Of a DNA stretch of 6,930 nt, positions 1 through 6,095 are shown one piece after another. Source of the DNA: Spirochaetaceae bacterium (lineage in GTDB: Bacteria > Spirochaetota > Spirochaetia > Treponematales > Breznakiellaceae); assembly GCA_031258335.1 (NCBI GenBank), contig JAIRMY010000054.1, positions 1 through 6,930 on the forward strand, read 5' to 3'. The notes below the pieces were generated by a model. The model searched no databases. It was not told the DNA's origin and worked only from the letters and a program-made list of their open reading frames with translations. A program made the translations under genes and the position numbers. Each line of letters opens with the position of its first letter. Position 1 is the stretch's first letter.

Positions 1-71
1 GTTAAAGCACTAGAGAGCAAGAAAAAGTTCTGAAATCGCTCTACGCCTGAATAGTTACAAAATATCAAATA
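1..71. other. Short AT-rich non-coding edge downstream of proC
   Basis: No coding frame can be supported here. The stretch lies immediately downstream of the proC stop codon and is richer in A and T than the neighbouring genes. I see no convincing hairpin followed by a T-run on the minus strand, so no terminator for the pro operon is called. The first nine bases (GTTAAAGCA) are identical to bases 4660-4668 at the outer end of the palindromic repeat. That could mean a second repeat copy lies just outside the window, or it could be chance. Confidence 0.4.
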
Positions 72-947
72 TTATTTTTCGCATGGTGCGCGCCGGTTAG
101 CCCCGGAAATTTTCCGGGCAAGTGCGCGGGATTTTCGGGCGGCGCGGAGGGTGGCGTCCATGACGGCGGCGCGAAAGCCGCCTCTCTCGAGCGTGCACAC
201 GGCTTCTATCGTCGTTCCGGCGGGGGAACAGACGGAGTCTTTTAACGCGGCGGGATGTAGTCCGCTTTCAAGGACGAGGGAGGCCGCGCCTTTCAGGGTT
301 TGTGCGGCGAAGGTGTATGCGGCGGCTCGCGGCATACCGAGTATCACCGCGGCATCGGCAAGTGCCTCTATGAAGATGAAGCCGTAGGCGGGTCCTCCGC
401 CGCTTATCGCGGTAACGCAGTCCATCAAGTCTTCCGGTAAGCGCTCCACCCTCCCGCTTGGCGCAAGGATGCCGCTCACGAGGGCGGCGCATTCTAAGGC
501 GCTAGCGCCTTCCGGACCCGGCGGGGTTTCCTCGATGGCAAGCACCGTCATTCCCTGCCCTACTGCTGCCGCTATGTTAGGCATGATCCGGACTAACGCC
601 GCCGGGGACGCGGAGCTAAGCGCTCCGCGTATAGAGGCAAGCGTGATCCCTGCCGCCACGGACACAAGTATCTTTCCGGCGGAAAACGGCGCGATTTCGG
701 AGAGTAGGTCCGGGAACTGCGCGGGCTTCACAGCGAGAAACACGACGTCGCATCTCTCCACGAGGCTGCCGTTGTCCGCCGCCTTGTTTACGCCAAGTTC
801 CGAGGCAAGCCGCCCCGACCTTTCACCCGTCTTGCTCGTAACAAAAATACGTTCCGCGGCCATTACACCCAGAGCCGTTTTGAGGAGTACGCTTCCCATC
901 GCGCCCGCCCCTATGAATCCCGCGTTGATTTCGTCCAATGTTTTCAT
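72..947 (-). CDS. proC: Pyrroline-5-carboxylate reductase
   Basis: This cytoplasmic enzyme performs the last step of proline synthesis, reducing 1-pyrroline-5-carboxylate to L-proline with NAD(P)H. The 291-residue product is slightly longer than the usual ~270. The N-terminal Rossmann motif GAGAMG is at residues 13-18. VRIMPN (119-124), SGGGPAY (182-188) and the family signature around residues 237-249 (DSVCSPAGTTIEA) follow in the expected order. The signature has SPAGTT where SPGGTT is more common, a tolerated change. The start at 947 is supported by a GAAGGA Shine-Dalgarno seven bases upstream and by the Rossmann fold beginning about ten residues in. The gene starts 15 bases after the proB stop, so it is the third gene of a proA-proB-proC operon. 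The last ~15 residues are basic and poorly conserved in appearance. Identification is secure. Confidence 0.97.
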   Translation of the reverse strand: MKTLDEINAGFIGAGAMGSVLLKTALGVMAAERIFVTSKTGERSGRLASELGVNKAADNGSLVERCDVVFLAVKPAQFPDLLSEIAPFSAGKILVSVAAGITLASIRGALSSASPAALVRIMPNIAAAVGQGMTVLAIEETPPGPEGASALECAALVSGILAPSGRVERLPEDLMDCVTAISGGGPAYGFIFIEALADAAVILGMPRAAAYTFAAQTLKGAASLVLESGLHPAALKDSVCSPAGTTIEAVCTLERGGFRAAVMDATLRAARKSRALARKISGANRRAPCEK

Positions 948-954
948 ACTTTTT

Positions 955-960
955 TCCTTC
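955..960 (-). promoter_or_regulatory. Ribosome binding site of proC
   Basis: On the minus strand this reads GAAGGA, seven bases before the proC ATG and inside the 15-base gap after the proB stop codon. It fixes the proC start and shows that ordinary Shine-Dalgarno initiation is used in this operon. Confidence 0.7.
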
Positions 961-962
961 GC

Positions 963-1763
963 CTATAGTTCCGGCAAAAACAGGGTGCCGCGCAGTTCTC
1001 CCGAAGCGAGGGAGGCAAGCGCATTGTCGCGGCCTCCGTTTGCCAGTATCAGAGGTATGCCGTAAGCGCAAAGTTTTTCCGCCGCCTCAATCTTAGTGGC
1101 TATGCCCCCTGAGCCAAAATCGTTTGCCTTCCCTATCGTAACACGCTCCCTAAGCGCCGCTATGCTGTCAACCGTTTCTATCAGTTTTGCCGACGGGTTG
1201 GTCTTGGGGTTATCCGTGTAGATGCCGTCTATGTCGCTGAATAGGATCAGAGCATCCGCGTTCCAGAGAATCGCGGTCAACGCGCTCAGGTTGTCGTTGT
1301 CGCCTATGCGAATCTCATCGCAGGCAACCGAATCGTTCTCGTTAATTACCGGAATCACCCCCTCGTCAACCAGCGTGAACAGTGTGTTCCGCATATTGAG
1401 CGAGCGCCTCTCATCGTTAAAGTCTTCTTTGGTGAATAAAAGCTGTCCTATATGGAGGCCGTGTTCCCTGAAAGCGCCGTTCCACCTGTTCATCAACTCT
1501 ACCTGCCCGATCGCGCATAGAGCCTGCCTGTAATTCATGTCCGTCTTCCGCGCCCAGCGGTCGAGGGTCGAGACGCCGGCAACCTGCGCCCCGGATGAGA
1601 CGAGGGCAAGATGCTTGCCGCCGCCTGTGATCATCGCGGCGCACTGAGCGGCAAAGTCTTCCATGAATGCCGTGTTTATAGTGCCGTCCGGCTTTGCCAG
1701 CGTTGTAGAGCCGATTTTTATCACGATTTTCCGCGCCGACTCTATAGTACCGGCTATGGTCAC
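963..1763 (-). CDS. proB: Glutamate 5-kinase, short form without PUA domain
   Basis: This enzyme phosphorylates the gamma-carboxyl of glutamate with ATP, the committed and usually proline-inhibited step of proline synthesis. The 266-residue protein is a single amino-acid-kinase domain. It shows the N-terminal IVIKIGST strand with Lys16, VSSGA at 55-59, INEND at 140-144, GDNDNLSA at 154-161, SDIDGIYTDNP at 176-186 and GSGGIATK at 217-224. The E. coli enzyme is ~367 residues and carries a C-terminal PUA domain. Here the protein stops just after the kinase fold, as in known short ProB forms, so this is not a truncation. Translation starts at GTG (1763), which overlaps the proA TGA stop as GTGA, with a weak GAAGG nine bases upstream. 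This suggests translational coupling to proA and joint production of the kinase and reductase, whose labile acyl-phosphate intermediate is generally thought to be handed over directly. Confidence 0.96.
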   Translation of the reverse strand: MTIAGTIESARKIVIKIGSTTLAKPDGTINTAFMEDFAAQCAAMITGGGKHLALVSSGAQVAGVSTLDRWARKTDMNYRQALCAIGQVELMNRWNGAFREHGLHIGQLLFTKEDFNDERRSLNMRNTLFTLVDEGVIPVINENDSVACDEIRIGDNDNLSALTAILWNADALILFSDIDGIYTDNPKTNPSAKLIETVDSIAALRERVTIGKANDFGSGGIATKIEAAEKLCAYGIPLILANGGRDNALASLASGELRGTLFLPEL

Positions 1764-3025
1764 CGGATCTGCCCTTCGCCGTTTATCAAATATTTTGTCG
1801 TAGTGAGGGCGCGGAGTCCCATAGGTCCGCGTATATGGAGTTTCTGAGTGCTTATCCCCAGTTCGGCGCCGAAACCGAATTCGCCGCCATCGGTGAAGCG
1901 CGTCGAAGCGTTGACATAGACGCAGGCCGCGTCAACTTTGTTCTGGAAAAGGGCGGCGTTTTCCAGACTGCGGGTAACAATGGCCTCGGAATGTTTTGTG
2001 TTGTGCGCGTTGATGAACGAGACAGCCTCGTCAACGTCAGAGACGGTCTTGATCGCAAGAATGGTGTCGAGAAACTCAAAGCCAAAGTCCGCATAGTCGG
2101 CAGGAACCACGCGAGGCGCGGGGTTTAGACCGGAGAGTACGCGGTACGCCTCCTCGTCGGCGCGAAATTCGGCGCGTCCACGAAAGACTTCGGCGAGGCG
2201 CGGCAGGAAGGCATCCAACTGACGCCTGTGTACCAGCAGAGTTTCAAGCGCGTTGCAGACGCCCGGCCTCTGGAGTTTGCCGTTTTCCGCGATACGCGCC
2301 GCCTGTTCAAGGTCTGCGCTCTCGTCAACGAAGAGGTGGCAGACTCCGCTTCCCGTCTCAATCACAGGAACCCGCGCGTTTTCCGCCACAAATTTGATCA
2401 GCGCCGCGCCTCCGCGAGGCAGAACGACATCAATGAGTCCGCGCGCTCCAAGTATAGCGTCAACCTCAGACCTCTCGCCGCCTGAAGCAAGGGCAAACGC
2501 TGACGGCGCTCCGTCGTCTCCCGCCTGTTCCAGCCCGCTCCGTATCGCCGCGGCGATGGCCTTGTTGGACTCGATGGCCGCCGCGCTCCCCCGCAGCAGA
2601 ATAGCGTTTCCGCTCTTGTACGCAAGCGCGAATGCGTCAACGGTAACTCCGGGGCGCGACTCGTAGATAATCGCCGCGATCCCCAGCGGTACGCGGATTT
2701 CTCTGAGCGCGAGCCCATTGGGTAAAACGCGCCCCCAGACGATTTCGCCTACAGAGTCGGGGGCATCTATCACCGTTTTTACGCCGGCTATGATAGCCGT
2801 AAGCCGCTCCTCGTCGAGGCTGAGCCTGTCAAGCAGGGGTGCGCTCGTGCCCGCCGCAGATGCGCGTTCAACATCGCGCCTGTTCGCATCAAGAATGCTC
2901 TTTTTCACCCTTTCCAGTTCGCGGGCTACGCTGGAAAGCGCATGATTCTTTTGTCTTGTGTTGTGCGTCGCCAAAACCGAAGCGCCTCGCTTGAGTTCCG
3001 CGCATACCTCGTGTATATCAAACAT
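1760..3025 (-). CDS. proA: Gamma-glutamyl phosphate reductase (glutamate-5-semialdehyde dehydrogenase)
   Basis: This enzyme reduces L-glutamyl 5-phosphate with NADPH to glutamate-5-semialdehyde, which cyclises spontaneously to the ProC substrate. The 421 residues match the family length of ~415-420. Landmarks are PLGIAAIIYESRPGVT (113-128), the LLRGS segment (143-147), LPRGG (202-206), the catalytic cysteine Cys257 in QRPGVCNALETLL, the FTDGGEFGFGAELGIST block (377-393) and the C-terminal HIRGPMGLRALTTTKYLI (397-414) ending in GQIR. All expected ALDH-like features are present. The gene is first in proA-proB-proC, overlapping proB by four bases. This order is the reverse of the common proB-proA. 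The ATG at 3025 has no recognisable Shine-Dalgarno. A -10-like TACAAT lies only eight bases upstream, so the message may be leaderless if the gene is transcribed from there. Confidence 0.97.
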   Translation of the reverse strand: MFDIHEVCAELKRGASVLATHNTRQKNHALSSVARELERVKKSILDANRRDVERASAAGTSAPLLDRLSLDEERLTAIIAGVKTVIDAPDSVGEIVWGRVLPNGLALREIRVPLGIAAIIYESRPGVTVDAFALAYKSGNAILLRGSAAAIESNKAIAAAIRSGLEQAGDDGAPSAFALASGGERSEVDAILGARGLIDVVLPRGGAALIKFVAENARVPVIETGSGVCHLFVDESADLEQAARIAENGKLQRPGVCNALETLLVHRRQLDAFLPRLAEVFRGRAEFRADEEAYRVLSGLNPAPRVVPADYADFGFEFLDTILAIKTVSDVDEAVSFINAHNTKHSEAIVTRSLENAALFQNKVDAACVYVNASTRFTDGGEFGFGAELGISTQKLHIRGPMGLRALTTTKYLINGEGQIR

Positions 3026-3033
3026 ACAGCAGA

Positions 3034-3062
3034 ATTGTAGGATTTTAGGCGGTTATAATCAA
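3034..3062 (-). promoter_or_regulatory. Putative promoter of proA, with +1 near the start codon
   Basis: On the minus strand TTGATT (3062-3057) is followed after 17 bases by TACAAT (3039-3034), a 4/6 and 5/6 match to the sigma70 consensus at ideal spacing. The first base of the proA ATG is nine bases past the end of the -10 box. Transcription would therefore begin about zero to three bases before the ATG, leaving no room for a ribosome binding site. This is a motif match only, and proA could instead be read through from hemL. Confidence 0.45.
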
Positions 3063-3112
3063 GCGGCCGCAATGAGGAACGAGCCGCCGGTAGGAAGAAG
3101 GGGGTATCCTGC

Positions 3113-4411
3113 CTACGCGAAAAATGCCTCCGCCTTTTCCAGCGTTTCGTCAATTTCGCGGTTTGTATGGCAGGCAGAGACAAAGAGCGCCTCGAACTGG
3201 GCGGGGGCTTGGTAGATTCCCCTGTCCAGCATATACGAAAAAAAAGCGGCGTAACGTTTTGTGTCTGATGCAAGCGCCGAGGAAAAATCGCGTACCTTGC
3301 CGCCTGTGAAGAACAGCGAACCTATAGAACCTATGCTGTTTACCGAGCATGGCGCGGTTTTCCGCTCTACTATTCCGGCAAGTCCCCGGAAAAGCCTCGC
3401 CGCTTTGGTTTCTATATGGCTGTATACTTCCGGGTGATCCCGCAAGAATCCAATCTGGGCGATTCCCGCCGCCATGGCGGCGGGATTGCCGGACAGAGTT
3501 CCCGCCTGATATACAGGACCTAGCGGGGCTATCATCTCCATCACATCGCGCCTCCCGCCGTAAGCCCCTACGGGAAGACCTGCGCCTATTATCTTGCCAA
3601 AGCAGCTTAGGTCGGGTCTTATGTTGAACAAACCCTGCGCCCCGCCAAACTCAAGCCTGAAGCCGGTTATCACCTCGTCAAATATGAAGAGAGCGCCCTC
3701 CGCTGTACATAAGCCGCGTAAGCCTTCGAGAAATCCTTTTTCCGGCAGCACAACGCCCATATTTGCCGGCACAGGCTCGACTATAACCGCGGCCACCTGC
3801 CTCTTGTTCCGCTCAAACAGGGCGGCGGCGCTGTCGAGTGAGTTGAATTCCGCTACAAGCGTGTCGGCGGCTACCGCGGCGCTCACCCCGGCGCTGTCGG
3901 GGCTTGCCCCGCTCAACAGGCCGGAGCCGGCTTTTACAAGCAGAGAGTCGGCGTGTCCGTGATAGCAGCCGGCGAATTTTATGATTTTATCACGTCCGGT
4001 AAAACCGCGGGCGGCGCGGAGGGCGCTCATCACCGCCTCCGTGCCGGAATTCACCATCCTCACCATTTCTAGCGAGGGGACGGCACCTTGCAGCAACCTT
4101 GCCATCGTGATCTCGGCTTCCGTCGCCGCTCCGAAACTCAATCCGTTTTCCACGGCGGCAAGTAGCGCTTCCTTTACCACGGGGTTGTTGTGTCCGAGTA
4201 TAGCCGGCCCCCATGACCCCACGTAGTCTATGTACCTGTTGCCGTCCTCATCGAACACGTAGGCCCCGTCCGCCCGTTTTATGAAGACCGGCTCGCGCCC
4301 CACCGCCTTGTAAGCCCGCACGGGGCTGTTCACCCCGCCCGGCATGAGTCTTACCGCTTCGGCGTACAGATCATGCGACCGGGTAAATACCGGTCTGACA
4401 ACGTTGTCCAT
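3113..4411 (-). CDS. hemL: Glutamate-1-semialdehyde 2,1-aminomutase
   Basis: This PLP enzyme converts glutamate-1-semialdehyde to 5-aminolevulinate in the C5 route to tetrapyrroles (heme, siroheme, corrinoids). With the chosen start it has 432 residues, the usual family length. Fold-type I markers are LMPGGVNSPVRA (22-33), DYVGSWGP (62-69), NSGTEA (121-126), CYHGHAD (149-155), DEVITGFR (245-252) and the PLP-binding lysine Lys273 in CFGKIIGAGLPVGAYGG. TLSGNP (305-310) is also present. The frame stays open to an ATG at 4495, but those 28 extra residues are Arg/Cys-rich and unlike the family. The start at 4411 puts PGG about 24 residues in, as expected. No Shine-Dalgarno precedes 4411. Its stop is 87 bases upstream of proA on the same strand. 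The partner HemA is not in the window. Function is certain, start codon fairly so. Confidence 0.96.
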   Translation of the reverse strand: MDNVVRPVFTRSHDLYAEAVRLMPGGVNSPVRAYKAVGREPVFIKRADGAYVFDEDGNRYIDYVGSWGPAILGHNNPVVKEALLAAVENGLSFGAATEAEITMARLLQGAVPSLEMVRMVNSGTEAVMSALRAARGFTGRDKIIKFAGCYHGHADSLLVKAGSGLLSGASPDSAGVSAAVAADTLVAEFNSLDSAAALFERNKRQVAAVIVEPVPANMGVVLPEKGFLEGLRGLCTAEGALFIFDEVITGFRLEFGGAQGLFNIRPDLSCFGKIIGAGLPVGAYGGRRDVMEMIAPLGPVYQAGTLSGNPAAMAAGIAQIGFLRDHPEVYSHIETKAARLFRGLAGIVERKTAPCSVNSIGSIGSLFFTGGKVRDFSSALASDTKRYAAFFSYMLDRGIYQAPAQFEALFVSACHTNREIDETLEKAEAFFA

Positions 4412-4418
4412 GCTAAAG

Positions 4419-4447
4419 ATAGTAAGGAATAAACGGCGGCAGTGCAA
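4419..4447 (-). promoter_or_regulatory. Putative promoter of hemL, with +1 at the start codon
   Basis: On the minus strand TTGCAC (4447-4442) is followed after 17 bases by TACTAT (4424-4419). The -10 box matches 4/6 and the -35 box 3/6, at optimal spacing. Seven bases separate the -10 box from the hemL ATG, so the predicted first transcribed base falls on or next to the A of the ATG. This would explain why no Shine-Dalgarno is seen, and it argues against the longer open frame that begins at 4495. It is supported by sequence match only. Confidence 0.42.
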
Positions 4448-4575
4448 GCCCCGACAGCGCCCGCCAGCGGGTTTCAATGCGCTCCGCGCTAGCATACCGC
4501 AGGCGAATTTCGGGTTCTGCGTTCAAAGTGAAAGTAGCGGTTTGCATACGCGGCTGTAGTCGCAAATGCCTGAAA

Positions 4576-4665
4576 TTTAACCGCTAAGGCGCAGAAGGAG
4601 AAGAAGGAATTAAAACACAGGATTTTTTCACTGCCTTATTCGCCTTATTCGCCTTAGCGGTTAAA
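4576..4665. repeat. 90-base imperfect palindrome with perfect 16-base outer arms
   Basis: TTTAACCGCTAAGGCG at 4576-4591 is perfectly inverted at 4650-4665. Continuing inward, the arms pair at 33 of 40 positions (4576-4615 with 4626-4665) around a ten-base centre. The right arm contains a 9-base tandem unit, GCCTTATTC GCCTTATTC GCCTTAGCG (4633-4659), and the left arm echoes it as purine-rich AGAAGG blocks. From memory, similar extragenic elements beginning with AACCGC and running into 9-base, purine-rich repeats occur in many copies in diverse environmental bacterial genomes. I cannot confirm membership here. No open frame of note lies inside, so it could be a MITE or REP-like element. RNA from either strand would fold into a long hairpin. 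Confidence 0.8.
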
Positions 4666-4707
4666 GCAGAGGCACTGTAAAAGTAAAACTGCTGGCGGGC
4701 TAGTGGG

Positions 4708-4736
4708 TTGTCAAAATCTTGTGGAAATAATACGAT
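4708..4736 (+). promoter_or_regulatory. Putative sigma70-type promoter of the htrA-like gene
   Basis: TTGTCA (4708-4713, 5/6 match to the -35 consensus) is followed after 17 bases by TACGAT (4731-4736, 4/6 match to the -10). Transcription would start near 4743, giving a ~30-base leader that holds the strong Shine-Dalgarno at 4761. This also makes the ATG at 4774 the natural start and rules against initiating further upstream at 4708, which lies inside the -35 box. Confidence 0.55.
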
Positions 4737-4760
4737 AAGACAACATTTCGCAAAAACTCA

Positions 4761-4767
4761 AAGGAGG
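4761..4767 (+). promoter_or_regulatory. Strong ribosome binding site of the htrA-like gene
   Basis: AAGGAGG lies six bases before the ATG at 4774 and is a near-perfect Shine-Dalgarno at normal spacing. It decides the start against the 22 upstream in-frame codons, which encode a polar segment that would sit in front of an otherwise typical signal anchor. Confidence 0.85.
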
Positions 4768-4773
4768 GGGAGG

Positions 4774-6006
4774 ATGAAATTGCGTAACTTGCGGCAAACA
4801 GTGGTTTTTTCTACGCTAAGCGCGTTAATTGTGTTTATGTTCGCGCTTGGAATAGGGCTTATAAAGATACCGCGTCTTGGCGGCGCGGACAGGGACGAAG
4901 CGGACAGCGAACAGGCTGAGAAAACTCCGCTTAGACTGCGTGAATCGCCTGAAACCCAGACGCTCCAACTCAATACCGCCGAGCTTCAGCCTTATTCCGC
5001 GGACGAGCGTGAAAATATTGCCGTTTACGAACAGCTCAACGAGGCTGTCGTCAACATAACCACGGAGATTCAGGCGTACAACTGGTTCCTTGAGCCTGTG
5101 CCGCAGGATGGAACTTCGGGATCGGGGACGATCATAGACACCCGCGGGATCGTTTTAACAAACAACCATGTGATAGAAAAGGCGATAAAGGTGTTCATCA
5201 ACCTTGCGGACGGCACACAGATAGAGGGCAGCGTCAAGGGCACTGACCCCGAGAACGACCTGGCAGTTGTTGAATTCAAGCCGCCGCCCGGCATTGACCT
5301 AAAGACCATACCATTCGGCGATTCGTCCAACCTAAAGGTCGGTCAAAAAGTGTTAGCCATAGGCAACCCGTTCGCGTTTGAACGGACTCTGACGGTAGGC
5401 ATAGTGTCCGGCCTGGGACGCCCCATACAAACATCTCAGCGTAACATCATAAGGGACATGATACAGACGGACGCTTCGATAAACCCGGGAAACTCAGGCG
5501 GGCCCTTGCTGGACGCGCAGGGGCGCATGATAGGCGTTACGACCATGATATACTCACCGTCAGGCGGTTCTGTAGGCATAGGTTTTGCCGTTCCGGTAAA
5601 CACGGCAAAGCGCGTCGTCGCCGAACTCATAGAATACGGCAAGGTTCGGCGCGGCTGGATAGACGCTACCCTCGTGCAGTTATTCCCAGCCTTGGTGCGC
5701 TACGCGAAACTCCCTGTGCAGAGCGGACTCATGGTTTCACGCACAAAAAAATCCGGTCTTGCCGAGAAGTCCGGGCTTCGTCAGGGAGGCGAACCAGTCC
5801 GTTACGGTTCGTCCGTGATATACCTTGGCGGCGACATCATCACCAGAGTTGACGGAATGAAGGTCGATACCCTTGCCGATCTATACTCCGCTCTGGAAGA
5901 CAACAAGGGAGGCGACAAAATTGAGGTCGAAGTCCTGCGAAACGGCAACACCGTAAAACTTACGGTAACGCTTGCTGACAGGGACGAGGTCTTGAATAAC
6001 TCATAG
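4774..6006 (+). CDS. htrA: Membrane-anchored HtrA/DegS-like serine protease with one PDZ domain
   Basis: The 410-residue product is a trypsin-like periplasmic protease of the HtrA family, which degrades or senses misfolded envelope proteins. A basic start (MKLRNLRQ) leads into one hydrophobic segment (about 10-30) without a clear cleavage site, so it probably stays anchored with the protease outside. A polar acidic linker (about 35-80) follows. The catalytic triad is visible as His132 in TNNHVI, Asp162 in NDLAVV and Ser241 in GNSGGP. The oxyanion-loop region (NPFAFERTLTVGIVSG, 198-213) is intact. One PDZ domain covers about 292-400, with a longer loop than in DegP (about 335-352) before GGDIITRVDG. 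One PDZ plus an anchor resembles DegS or HhoA rather than two-PDZ DegP. The sequence resembles Treponema HtrA from memory. The gene has its own promoter and diverges from hemL. Confidence 0.94.
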   Translation: MKLRNLRQTVVFSTLSALIVFMFALGIGLIKIPRLGGADRDEADSEQAEKTPLRLRESPETQTLQLNTAELQPYSADERENIAVYEQLNEAVVNITTEIQAYNWFLEPVPQDGTSGSGTIIDTRGIVLTNNHVIEKAIKVFINLADGTQIEGSVKGTDPENDLAVVEFKPPPGIDLKTIPFGDSSNLKVGQKVLAIGNPFAFERTLTVGIVSGLGRPIQTSQRNIIRDMIQTDASINPGNSGGPLLDAQGRMIGVTTMIYSPSGGSVGIGFAVPVNTAKRVVAELIEYGKVRRGWIDATLVQLFPALVRYAKLPVQSGLMVSRTKKSGLAEKSGLRQGGEPVRYGSSVIYLGGDIITRVDGMKVDTLADLYSALEDNKGGDKIEVEVLRNGNTVKLTVTLADRDEVLNNS

Positions 6007-6095
6007 CGGCTTATGCCCCGCTCACAAAGGCATATATTTTTAGATTTTATTATTGCATTGCCCAAAAACATGGCAAGGCATAACAGGAGAATGAA
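6007..6095 (+). other. Gap between protease and lipoprotein genes with a hairpin near the ribosome binding site
   Basis: An AT-rich stretch (about 6030-6054) is followed by a hairpin. TGCATTGCC (6054-6062) pairs with GGCAAGGCA (6072-6080), eight of nine positions, around a nine-base loop. There is no T-run after it, so it is not a canonical terminator. It ends four bases before the Shine-Dalgarno of the next gene and could influence initiation there. A weak stem AGCGG/CCGCT (6005-6009, 6018-6022) overlaps the protease stop codon. I cannot identify a convincing promoter, so the downstream gene may be co-transcribed with the protease. Confidence 0.4.
6085..6090 (+). promoter_or_regulatory. Ribosome binding site selecting a TTG start
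   Basis: AGGAGA is five bases before TTG at 6096 and directly abuts an ATG at 6091. The ATG is too close to use this site and is followed at once by a stop codon (ATG AAT TGA), while TTG opens a long frame with a lipoprotein signal. The site therefore supports TTG initiation. Confidence 0.65.

Larger units (their letters stand above)
4412..4773. other. Divergent intergenic region between hemL and htrA
   Basis: This 362-base gap separates hemL (minus) from the protease gene (plus). From left to right it contains the putative hemL promoter, about 130 bases with no recognised signal, the 90-base palindromic repeat, and the protease promoter with its Shine-Dalgarno. The open frames that cross it (the upstream extension of hemL to 4495, and the extension of the protease frame from 4708) have no conserved character, and I treat the gap as non-coding. 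A 10-base inverted pair, GCCCGCCAGC (4459-4468) and GCTGGCGGGC (4691-4700), flanks the central part and may be chance. Confidence 0.6.

Noticed and set aside
469..1065. Plus-strand open frame of 198 codons opposite proC and proB
   Set aside because: It is fully antisense to two certain genes, and its Ala/Ser/Pro-rich composition is typical of a complement of GC-rich coding DNA. No domain is recognisable.
3053..3112. Terminator between hemL and proA
   Set aside because: The gap contains a GCGGCCGC palindrome and scattered GGCGG/CCGCC words, but no stable stem followed by T residues on the minus strand.
3594..3962. Plus-strand open frame opposite hemL
   Set aside because: It is antisense to conserved hemL sequence, with low-complexity composition and no start signal.
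4412..4495. Upstream extension of hemL to an ATG at 4495 (460-residue product)
   Set aside because: The added 28 residues are Arg/Cys-rich and unlike the family N-terminus. A promoter-like pair lies within this stretch, and the family length fits the start at 4411.
4633..4659. Short tandem repeats as a CRISPR array
   Set aside because: Three 9-base units lie directly adjacent with no spacers, and they belong to an arm of the palindrome.
4459..4700. Inverted pair GCCCGCCAGC (4459-4468) and GCTGGCGGGC (4691-4700) as ends of a mobile element
   Set aside because: Only ten GC-rich bases match, no target duplication is visible, and a pair like this can arise by chance in a gap of this length. The palindrome inside has better-defined ends of its own.
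4708..4773. Earlier start of the protease frame at 4708
   Set aside because: The codon lies in the probable -35 box and has no Shine-Dalgarno, whereas 4774 has AAGGAGG at ideal spacing followed by a typical signal anchor.
6005..6022. Stem AGCGG/CCGCT after the protease as a terminator
   Set aside because: It has only five base pairs, overlaps the stop codon, and is followed by CACAAAGG rather than a T-run.
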